From: Liolophura sinensis
Taxonomy: Eukaryota; Mollusca; Polyplacophora; Chitonida; Chitonidae
DNA length: 64,000 nt
Direction: 5' to 3'
Assembly: GCF_032854445.1 (NCBI RefSeq)
Contig: NC_088295.1
Span: forward strand, 23,175,385-23,239,384
Shown: one piece after another, positions 29,401 through 41,400 of the stretch
How the letters are laid out: every line of letters begins with the position of its first letter
Numbering within the stretch: position 1 is the stretch's first letter
The notes under the pieces: model-generated
The model's database searches: none
What the model saw: only the letters and a program-made list of their open reading frames with translations
Told to the model about the DNA's origin: nothing
Program-made: the position numbers and the translations under genes

Positions 29401-32400
29401 ATCTCCTCTGGCCTCTCAAGTGATTTCCTCTCAGATGGTTTCCTGTGACCTCTTAGGTGATTTCCTCCGGTTTCTCAGATGGTTTCCTCTGGCCTTTCTG
29501 ATGGTTTCCTTTGGCCTCTCCTCCGTTTGGTGTAAAAAATAAATATCTTTTTGTTGTTTTCATTGGTGTCTTACACCATACTTTTTCAAATAAACTAAGT
29601 TGCTATATGCGTTATCTGTGGATGTATATAAGAAATTCATCCTACATCCCGTAAAAATTTCAGCCGGATTTGCTCACAATTTCTAGCACAAATGGATATT
29701 TTACTGACTACTTATGAGTAGTTTTTCCGCCAGTTTTGTACAGGAGTTTGTGGACCCTCCACATGACGGTATCAGCCTCCTGGTAGCTCTCCTCAGGGAC
29801 ATCCAGCAGTTCCAGCAGTCTGGGACGACCACCAGGCGCAGTAAGCTGGACCAATACAAGAAGAGTCTGGTAAGTCAGAGAAACGGGCAGAGACCAACAC
29901 TGGATGTTCTCCTGCAATGTGAATTTATGCTAAATGATGGCTAAAAACGTGAGCTGATGTATATACGTTAGCATCAATACTATTGCTTTTGGATTATCAT
30001 ATTAGCTCGTGTATCTTGAGAATAAAGATTTTTGAAGCACAATGGGATACTTTCTTCACAATGGCATACCTTTTTAACAATGGAATACCATATTTCATTG
30101 TAGGATACAAATTTCACACAGTAGGATATCTCTTCCCACAGCCTAATACTGAAATAATTTTATAAATGAGGTTCTGGGAAGCTCTAAAACATTCTACATA
30201 CAGAAAAATTTACTTTTCTACGAATAAAATATTCTCTTTCCACTTAAAAATAAAAACTGAATATTTTAAACGATTTTAAAAAACAAATTGATTAATGAGC
30301 CAAAAATTCTTGGGGTAAGGCAATGGTTCCGTTGTATATGTGTTTCGTTGTGTGTTTCAGACCGATGAACATGACTGTCTTCTGTGTATCAAATTTTCTC
30401 TCAGAGTGGAGGTGAGTATTTACTATTTCCGCCTTATCCCTTACATTTTGCACCAATGACAGTCATGCCGCCTTCAGCTTTTCTTGTATACTAAGACAAA
30501 CATGCGATTTGCTGAATGCATCAATAATGTAACCCATTTATTTTTTTATTGTACAATGACCTAATATCAGTTAAATCCGAGAATAACAGCCGTGATATGC
30601 CATTGACTGATTACACAGGGAGGCATCGACAAACTGCTGGACATCAGATACGGACTGGAAACTGTGACCGCCTGTCTCCTGAGCAGCTTCAGTAAAGCAA
30701 GAGTTACTGCCCTTGAGGTGAGATCGCAATTTAACGCGTGTCTTTAAGGTAGATGCCTTTTCCCTGTGGATTATCCCAGGTTCTGATTGTCTCTCTCAGT
30801 GTACCAGTTATTAAGTTAAAACCTTTTTGTCGTATGCTGTGTAAAATCCAGCAATGCTCCTAATGTTATCTCCTCCCGTGAAGGAAAACCTTTTAAATCA
30901 CATTTCAAATTTTGACAAAAGTAAAAACTGGCCGGAGTTTTGTGAAATTTGCCATTAGTATTCCTGCTATGTGCTAGGTACCAGATTCAGACTTTCTCTG
31001 TGGCATGTACCATATGTTTCAACCAGTTGAATCTCTATTTTTTTCATTGTCTACTACATCTGTCACCACATTTTGGCTAAGTTTCTTCATCAAATCTGTC
31101 ATATACCTTGCACATGCTCAACTATATTCTGATTGTATCCCTTATGTACCATATATTTTACGAGAACTTAATAAAAGCAATGGACGTTTCCTCGTTGTAC
31201 ATCAATCATTTAGCTTACATTTCACCAGATTTTGACTATTTCCACCTGCTAATTAGCTTTATACTATTTCTTTCTGCAGATCTTGACTGTCTCCCTGAGT
31301 GTGCCAGAAGGTTATAGCCGTGTGCTGGACTCCATGACTTACATCCGCCTCAAGTTCGGGGAGAGTGTCCGCTTTAAGCTGTTAGTCAGCATGCTGAATA
31401 GCCAGGGCTCGGTCTATGTTCTCTTCCAGGTGAGATACCACCTGCCTGAGGTTAAGATGACCTGTCGCCACCTGTCACGCTTCAGTCGTCAGCAGGATGT
31501 GTAACTATAATAATGAATATACGATATTCAAATATCCGCTTCGGGACCGGTAGATCCAGGATCAATCCTTGATCGAGTCACACCTAAGACTTTAAAAGAG
31601 GAAGTTGTAACTTCCTCGCTTGGCGTTCAGCATGAATGGGATAGTGCAACGACTGGTTGACCCATATCAGTATAATGGCTCGGGCGGGGCGGCTTACTTG
31701 CCTTCGGTAAGTCGTCTCAGTGAAGCAGCACTAAATAAAAGAGCGGTGGAAATCCGTCCTGCAACAAGGAGGCACATTACACGTACATGCACCCTAATGA
31801 TTCCTTCGTCGTCATATGACTGAAAAATTGTTGAGTACGACGTTAAACCCCAAGCACTCACTCACTCACGATATTCAAATAAATGACAGGTAATAAGGTG
31901 GGAATATTGCTCACAGTAAGTCCTCAAACTCATTACTTCCATGCATTGTCTACTTCATTAAAATTAATACAAGTACTGAAGTCTGGTTAGCCAACACGTT
32001 CTAGCGTGTTAGCTCATAGTGTGGATTAGTAAATCTATAAAAAGTCATTAAACATTGATACACGTGCATGTATCCAAAGAAGAGAGGGTTTAGTATATGT
32101 GAAATATATATATATATTTATGCGTTGCTGAAATAACCTATTATAGTACAGCATACATCCTCTGCCAGTGATACCAAATTGTCTTATATGTCGATTCTAC
32201 ATGCTGTATTCATTAATCCTCATAACATACATATAAGACATATCTATTGCCTGGTTTCCAGCTTGTCTGTATGCGGTTCCTGAACAGCCTGATGGCCTGT
32301 AGCAGCGGTCAGAACGCCCGGGTTTTCTTGCAGTATGAGCTCGAGATGGCAGGATTGGACATGAGCCAATTAGAGAAGGTACACTTACAAAATAAACAAA

Positions 32401-35400
32401 AAAGCACTGAAACGCCTAGAAACAATGATAGAAATTTTGCTCAGATGGATAGGATTACTTCACTTTATGGCGTTCTCAGGAATGTTCCACGCATGCAACG
32501 GTTACGGGTGAAGGATTCCCAGACAGGTTTCAATGGTAACCACAACACCTAACTGACAAACCGTATGCTACATATTAGAATCACCTTCTATGCGCGATCG
32601 GTGAAAGTTCATCCAAAGGAAAAGCCTTTACATTATAAGTTAAAGATCTTCCTACTAGGTGATGAACACAAATAGAAATGTGCGGTATATATGCAGTTAG
32701 GCAAATACCAAAAACTGTGCCAGCTGACAAACAAAAAAAGATATCGTTAATTGTTCATTATTTCTTGCCATTAAATCTATACGGTAAATCACCTTTTGGA
32801 TAAGGCAAACTATGGATCTGTCGATGCATAACTAAAAGTAGTTCAAGAATAAAATTTCAGAAAGTGATGACCTGCAGAACATGATGGTGCTGTGTCTCTG
32901 TTAGAACGCTCAGGGTGACGGACTGGAGTATGACGACTTGAGGCGGGAGATCGAGACGTGGAAGAAACGTTACGTGGATGTGCAGGGTTTACAGGACGAG
33001 CTGTTGGCGTTACAGAACAGATGCTCGCTTCTCCGACACGAGGTGAGACACAGCTCCACATCCGGTCCTTACTATACCTTTTTACCTAAAACACTTTACC
33101 AAAAATTTGAAAAAAAAAACAAGAAATAAATGATTAGTCTCAGGATGAGTAGTTTGCAATAAAAAAAAATACATCAATGCGAATGACTGTGTTAAGACAG
33201 ACATAGTCCATTTTAATACAGCATTACCTTTCAGAATTCATGACCAGTTCTTAAACTAACACAGATCCAATGACAGTACTTTATTGTCCTATAAAGATTT
33301 AGGCTTCCTCTCCGGCCGTAAGTGGGAAGGTCTGCCAGCAACCTGCGGATGGTCGTGGGTTTCCCCCGGGCTCTGCCCGGTTTCCTCCCACCATAATGCT
33401 GGCCGCCTTCGTTTAAGTGCAATATTCTTGCGTACGGAGTAAAACACCAATCAAATAAATAAATATAAAGATGTATTCTCAACCATTTGTAATAAACAGT
33501 GACCAAAGGTCTGAAATATTATCTGATTACTCTGAAAACATCCAGATACATACTATATATTTGAGCAAAATCAACTGTTAAGAGTTACTTAGCTTTCTCC
33601 GGTTTACTCCACTTCTATTGCTCCACTTCTGTCATACTTCACTTTTGTCATACTCACTTCTGTCATACTTCACTTTTGTCATACTCACTTCTGCCATACT
33701 CCACTTCTGTCATACTCACTTCTGCCATACTCACTTCTGCCATACTCCACTTCTGTCATACTCCGCTTCTGTCATACTCCGCTTTTGTCATACTCACTTC
33801 TGTCATACTTCACTTTTGTCATACTCACTTCTGCCATACTCCACTTCTGTCATACTCACTTCTGTCATACTCACTTCTGCCATACTCGCTTCTGTCATAC
33901 TCCGCTTTTGTCATACTCACTTCTGTCATACTCCACTTCTGTCATATTCACTTCTGCCATACTCCACTTTTGTCATACTCCGCTTCTGTCATACTCCGCT
34001 TTTGTCATACTCACTTCTGTCATACTCCACTTTTGTCATGCTCCACTTTCGTCATACTCCACTTCTGTCATACTCCACTTTTGTCATACTCCACATCTCT
34101 CATACTCCACTTCTCGCATACTCTCGCATACTCCACTATACTCCACTTCTGTCATACTCAACTTCTGTTATATTCGCACATTGAGCGTTTGTTTCATTTT
34201 CCAAACTCAGATTGTATAAATAATATGGTAAAGATTCTGTCTGTTAACGAAATACAAATTCTGCATAAAAAGCTTTTCACAAAGCTAACGCTATTGCTCT
34301 GTGGTGCATGATGGAATAGAAATGACGTTGATTCTTTTATATCTTTCATAAAGTAGTTTTATTGTGTAATTCTGTTTCAGGTGGACTCAAAAGAGGACAA
34401 GATTAAGGCAAGACTTGGAAATCCTGTTTTGTATGAGTGTCTGTAGATGCAACACTTCTTAAGTACTAGTATGTGTGGAAATATTTGTGTTGTGCCATTA
34501 CTTAAAAATAGACTGCAAAGAAAAACTTACATGGATTGTTTAATATTTCAAACATATATATTATCCACTTTTGCCGTCCTGTGCCACTTTTGGCTGCAGT
34601 TATATCTCAAAAATCATGTACAGTTTTCATGTCCTGTTGTATGTCAGCTATTTCATATTTGTATTTTTAGACCCTTGAAGACTCACAGGCTGAACTACAA
34701 ACAGAAATAACACAGGTAATTAAATATTCAGGGTCAGACCAGCGTCTGTCTGTGATTGGCATCTGTAAATGGAATTAAAAATCGTGTTAATCTTTAACCC
34801 ATTTATCCGCGAGATTGTCATCTTTTACTAATCTGCTGTACCAAATGCAAATAGAATTTGTCCCTTTGTAGTTTACAGTTGTTATCTGTACTGTCCTGAA
34901 ATTGATTTTGTATAGATGTCTTAAATACAGTGACATATTCCGAGCTTATTTTGTAATCGAAAATTAAAATTATTTTCCTGTTATTATCTTTTCATGTATG
35001 TTGGAACTTGGAACTCTTCCACAATGCCCAGTTATTAAACACCGTTGTTGACAGTAAACAGTTGCAAATATAAGCTCTTTTTAATAAAAAAAAAACGGCC
35101 TTTTATGTAGAAAATGGTTGAAAGATTTTCTAATTGTTGTTGTGGTTAAATTTTGCCGTTTGTCGCAGCTGAGAGAGAGTTGTAACTCGTACATGGCCCA
35201 GACCGTCTCCTTACAAGACAGTGTTGAGAAGATGAAGGTGAGATTGAACACAGATACAGCACATTTACATAGTTCATTAATTAGATTGCTGATTAACGTA
35301 TTATGTTCAAGACGGTTTAGCTTGCTCGATGGAGGTCAGGGTTGTGAATGATGGAAACCAGTCTGAGAACGAATTAACCATTTAAAATCTGACCATAAAG

Positions 35401-38400
35401 TTGAGGGTTATACAGCGGAAAGTTGAATCGAGCAGTAGGTTTTGTTGCTTTATTTTTGGGGGGTTATTCTAGTCAGCTGGGTAAAAGGCATGCTGTGGTG
35501 TATTTTAAATACTAAAGATAATATTGTTTCGACTGACAATTCATGTAGTTAACCAGGATTTTCGACTGTCATTTAGATGAGACTGAGTCTATCATTTTAT
35601 ACGAGTGTGACTTTAAATTTTATCACCATTATTTGATTCTCTTCCAGATAATGTGCAAGAAAAAAGGGGGTAAAGAGGCCAAATGCACAGATGACACTTT
35701 TCCACTCTCCCCTGAGACCTCGACTGTGAAGGAGAGGTCCAGTTGCCAGGACAAACCCCAGACTTCCGCTCCGAGCATTGGCGGCACTGACACTGACGAC
35801 TCTGAGCATTTCATATTACCAGGTGATTGTTCACGGGACTCAGTAACAAAATAATCGGAATACATTGTAATCCGCCCATACAAACATAAATGAAGACAAG
35901 TGGATTAGCTACGCCAAACACATTCTTGGTAATACGCCCTATTAGCGACCATTTTGTGTAAATTTAGTGGATAAGTCATGATGTTAAGACTGGACCCATG
36001 GTCAAGTATGTTCTATACCAATATTTATAAATACCTTTACTAAAATTATCCACTGACCATATTACTTTTGTCACCGCCCAGTGACATTGCACGTTTTTAC
36101 AATTCAGGCTTACTTCTTTACCTGTTGAAGAATTACGTTTTGCTACAGCTTGGTTAAGTTAATATTGTAATATACTTATTCTATGTGCAGCCATTCCACC
36201 ACCTCCGCCGCCACCGCCTCCCCCAGAGGTCGCCCAGTTAATCCAGAGAAAGCTGTCTGTTCATCCAAAGGTTCGCCTGCCTCTTTTAAACTGGCAGCCG
36301 TTGGCGACTGCTGAGAACACGGTCTTCCAGGTAATTATTATAATATCACATACATATATACTAATGAGAATTATTCCCACACACTTCATTCTAAGCCGTG
36401 GTCACCAAAGAAGAGCCATTGTGTTGTTAAAGATTTCAATAGAGCTCAATAGAATATTTTGGCTCATGATCAGTTACAGATGGGCAATTACCTTTCTCCT
36501 GTAAATATGTCTTTGATTCTGGTAAAATATTAACCATATATGGATTGTTCAAAAATTTTCGTGTGAAGATATGAGGACATGTAATACATATATGAAGTCC
36601 CATTACCATGAACTGGGTTATTTGTTTAAAATATATGGCATTTGTGTTCATTTTTGTATAGGCGATGGATGAAGACCAGCTGTACAAAGAACTGAACTTA
36701 ACCGAGTTTGAGAAAAGGTTTAAACTGAAATCTGTGGCGAGTGCCAGTACCCAGTCTTCTCCAGCCAGAAGTGAAAAATGTAAGATGATTGTATCACGTG
36801 ATCACATACAGTTTATTCTAGGTTTATAAGGATGTGTAAAATATTCCCGCGTTTGTGACATATACATATAGTACCCAAGTGTATATGCATATAGTACGGA
36901 TGTGTATAAGCATATAGTACCCAAGTGTATAAGCATATAGTACCCAAGTGTATAAGCATATAGTACCCAAGTGTATTTTCGGGAAGCTGAATCCTAATAA
37001 TTAATTGCATTATTTAAATGCCTGTAGTAATAGGGGTATCCATTTTAGCCAATCCATTACGGCCCGCGTGAGCTGACATTATGAATGTCCCTTATTATAA
37101 AAAATGTATATTTTAAAAGCTCGTTAAGCTTGACATATTTATGGTATATTTTGCATTGGTGTATTTGCAGTCCATCGGAGATCCAGTACAACAGTCCATC
37201 TCCTTGGGAGCGACAGGATGAGGAATCTAGGTAAATACCGCCACTGGCATGCTGACAAGAGCATTATCGCCATTCCAGAGAGCTAACAGACTTAACGGCA
37301 GTTACCATTGTCAACACTCATACACTGCTTGAGGCTTGGTTAAAACACAGAAATAATTAGGCTGCTTAACATTGTGTGGATGCAATCACGTAGTGTTTCT
37401 CATAAGTAGCGTCATGTGATTGGTCGACCAAAGCTGGCGACATCGGTGTTTCCGGCCAACCATAAACTTAAATACGTATTTTGCCACTGGCGTTTGTTCA
37501 AGTGCTTACATTGCATTTACGAGCTGTTCTCAGTTTCTGTGTATACCCAGTGTCCAACATTTTACCACGATTCCCTTCGGTTAGTGTTATACACATTAAA
37601 TTTTCTCGTTTATGTAAATCTGTTAATAGTAATCACAAAGAGGAAGATCGGATTAACCGGGCCGGAAGTCCGGGAGTACGTCGATCATTTTGATGTTAAT
37701 CATCTGTCCGGGGAATACGCAGAGTTATTGCTGAGATTTCTGCCAACGAAAGATGAGGTAATTTACATTTGAGGAAAAACATTTGCATTTGAATACTGTA
37801 GTTAACAAGTAATTTTCTTCATCATCTCCTCATAATGGAAACTTCCAGAAACCTCTCGGTGAATATAGTTGGTATAGCACTTTGTAAACAATCTTACTTA
37901 TCTTATTAAATATGAAAAGCCCCAGTATCGAGGGCGCCGCATGCAACTGGAATCGGTAGATTTCAGTGCCTTGCAGTTTTAATCATTTTGTTTTTTCACT
38001 CTCCAGCAAAAGTTGTTGTCGGAACACGCCGGGGAGTTTTCCAAGCTGGGGGAGGCCGAACAGTTTCTGTATCACGTGAGAGATCAACTCCTAAATTACT
38101 TTATATGTTACGAAACTTGAGCTATTTCTCATGGGCTACAGCCTCTGGTTTAAAGTGTGACAATGTTTCATTCGACCTCTTGTGAATTTATTCTAACTTT
38201 GCATGTAAATTTCTAACAAGTAGTAACTTATATACTAATACCAAATAAAACGCTGTGCTGTTAATAACAATTTATTGGACGTAAAGACCTATATAGAAGA
38301 AAACCGCAATTGACACATGGCGTGTAACATACCAAACTACCAAATTTATATCCTGCAAAAGTGAGAAAGTTCAAGAGATATGTTTGAGATATCACTTTCT

Positions 38401-41400
38401 GTTTCTCTTGTTTTTTTATTTTCATTTTGTGTTCTTGTTCATATTAACCTCATACTTGAAGTTTCAAGTTCGTTTTGGCCTTTTATACATAGAAGTAATG
38501 AATATCATGCCAAACTTTACGTGTACATTTGTATTTTAGCTCGGTCATATCAACGACTGCAAGACTAAGCTGACTATTATGGCGTTCATTGGAGCTTTTG
38601 ATGATGTTTCCAAGTCACTGAGAAGCGTAAGTCATCATAATCCCTTAAATATACACTTTATGCATCAGCGTGAAACACTAAGGATTAGTCTAAATTTGCT
38701 TCCGCAATGATTAGAGAAATCTTAGGTCAACTAATGCGTCATTTTCCTTTATATGTGCCAAGAGTAAACCACGCCTTTCAGTATTTACTGGTGTAGTGAA
38801 TGTAAGTAATTAATGCAAAGCGCAAATTTCCTCAGGATTAATTTATCTGATACTAAGTACACTCAATGCTTCCGGTTCAGTTATTGAAGGTCATTCAGGA
38901 TATGGGGTAAAACACGCTACTGGTAATAATTGAGGGTGTGTATTTTCATTACAGCAAATCGAGGTGATCCACAAGGCGTCCGTATCTCTGTTGAGCAGCT
39001 GGAAGCTCCGCAAGCTGTTTCAGGTATTCACTAATAACACTCCTTATAAGCTCCTCTGATTATCATGCCCTGTAGACCAAGCGATTACACACCTGTATTA
39101 AAGCGTACACCGGTGTATGGTTTCTGAGAAGGTTTAACCTGAATTCTCAATAAGTATTGGATCTTCATTAAAATTTTTCGGTTATCTTCAGATAATTATT
39201 ACACATCTTTCAAGAGGTAAGTGTGCTTTGGAGTATGGTATACATCGGGTTATTAATACAAGTAGTGTTTGTACTCTTTTACATAGCATTTCTTTCCAAA
39301 TTCATCAGTTCGTTTGACCGCTCATTGTGTGCCTACACCTCCTCGGTATTTTTCTCTACAGTTGATCCTGGCTCTGGGCAACTACATGAATTGTCAAAGA
39401 AGAGGTGTTGCAGTGGGATTCCGACTGGAATCGTTGTCAAAGGTAAACACAAAATATTCAAGCATTTGGCAGCTCACTAACTGATAAATATGCCATTTAT
39501 TTCCGTGGAATATCCAACAATGAAATACCACCGTTTGTTATGTATCATACCAATTTTCTTCACAGATGACAATGTTCATATTCAGAACGAACTACTCTCT
39601 TGGGACATTGGCAGTCTTGTCAGAGCAGTTATAGCTTCCCTGCTAAATGCTGTATTACATAACTCTATGTAAAGACATAACATTTACTTATCTATAACAT
39701 TCTTTTGGCATCGGTAAATTAATGTTCCGATACGTTTTGTAACAGAGAATCAGAGTTTCGCTGTGTTCATCTGTCACGTGGCTGGGTTGAGGTATGAACT
39801 CTTTCTCCCTAAAATCTCATTTTAGCTGGGTGACGTAAAGACAACCGACCGCCAGCACACATTCCTCCATTATCTAGCTGAAGTGTTGGAGGCTCAGTTC
39901 CCCACCTTAGTCGACTGGCACGAGGACTTGGATATCGGTGTACCAATATCTTGTAAGTTTCTCTACTCTGTACCTATGATCTTACTTAGAAATGTACCTG
40001 ATGATAATTATTTTAATCTAATATCCAATGATATACGTAAAAGCTTGTTTACTTCCTTTGACATAAGCTGGGTTTTTTTTTGTGAAATATACGTGAATGT
40101 AGGTTTTAAACATCAGTTTGGTTTCTGTCCTTTGGCGATCTGGATAAACTGACCACTTAATTTTGTTTCGAAGTTCTTCTCTAAATTAACTCATCAGTGC
40201 ATGTATGGGATCTGATTCTCTCTTTGGTTAATACCCTGTCGCTCTGTATTACAGCATCTTATCAGTCTGTGGTGACAGATATGAAGAATCTGAAGAGAGG
40301 TCTGGCTCAGATTAAGGTGGAGATGGACAAACATCCTGACATCAGTCAACTTCACATATCCTTTGTAATTGTATTCAAGTACCCAATATATCATATCCAC
40401 AATAAATATTTGTCTCTGGTGCGGCGAATGAATCAGACCTGCACTGAAATATTCAGTTATCATGTGCATGCCTCATGATGTGCCTTAGCAGTAACGGCTT
40501 TTACAAGGAAGGGTTGACGAAAAGCAAAAAAAATATTCTTTATTTTGACAATAATAAAGGTAAAAACGTTCTAGGAGGGTTTCAATAAGCTCTTATCGAT
40601 TATATCAGACCTTCACTGTTATAGTATAAAACACTATTTTGCCTATAGAGAGCAAAACTAGAGCAGAATTAATCAGCAGTGTGATAGTTGGCTAGATGTT
40701 GCCACACGCCAGCGGTGATATGTAAATTCCTACACTATTCTTCTTTTATACTACCATATATCATAACTAAAGCTATCATTAAACAAAAATACACATATAT
40801 CATAACTAAAGGTATCATTAAAACAAAAATACACATACATCAGAACTAAAGCTATCATAAAAACAAAAATACACATATACCGTAACTAAAGCTATCATAA
40901 AAACAAATATACACAGATGACATCATGCGTGGTAACAGTAGTGTACAACTCGATATGATCCACTGTCATGATTCATCCCTAACCTTGATCACGTGTTCCA
41001 TGAGAGAGCCGTGCGTGAGATGGAGACGATCTCAGAGAGCTTCAGTCAGATGGAGGAGTTTTACGAGAGAGCCTGCTCAACGTATGGAGAGAGGCACATC
41101 CTGGTAGAGCCCGGAGAGTTTTTCGGATACTTCCTCAAGTTTGTCAGATCCTACAAGGTACATGATTTTCTTGATCCATGAACAGCTTGAGAATGTTTCA
41201 TTTAGCAGACAAAGCGCTGTGAGATACGTAATGTATATACAGGACTGATGAGTGACTGTCAACCGTTGTTTACAATCATTACCTTAGTCTGAATCTGTGT
41301 TGTGCTTGAAAACGTCACTCTTTCTATAAATCAACACTGGTTTAAAGACGGAAAAAAACCATATGATATTTAAAACTTCTCTAAAGACCGCAAAGAAATA

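Larger units (their letters stand above)
33043..34380 (+). other. Formin intron 10 with SINE and 16-bp minisatellite
   Basis: This 1.3 kb intron is largely occupied by an inverted SINE (33299-33463) and a satellite-like array (33606-34160). The rest is AT-rich. The long open frames here on the + strand (144-211 codons in all three frames) come from the array. Confidence 0.8.

Noticed and set aside
29106-29423. Two overlapping Ser/Leu/Val-rich frames
   Set aside because: They derive from the pyrimidine-rich tandem repeat in the formin intron.
33618-34311. Three overlapping + strand frames of 144-211 codons
   Set aside because: They are translations of the 16-bp minisatellite in three registers. 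They consist of repeated CHTPLLSYS-type peptides with no splice or start context.
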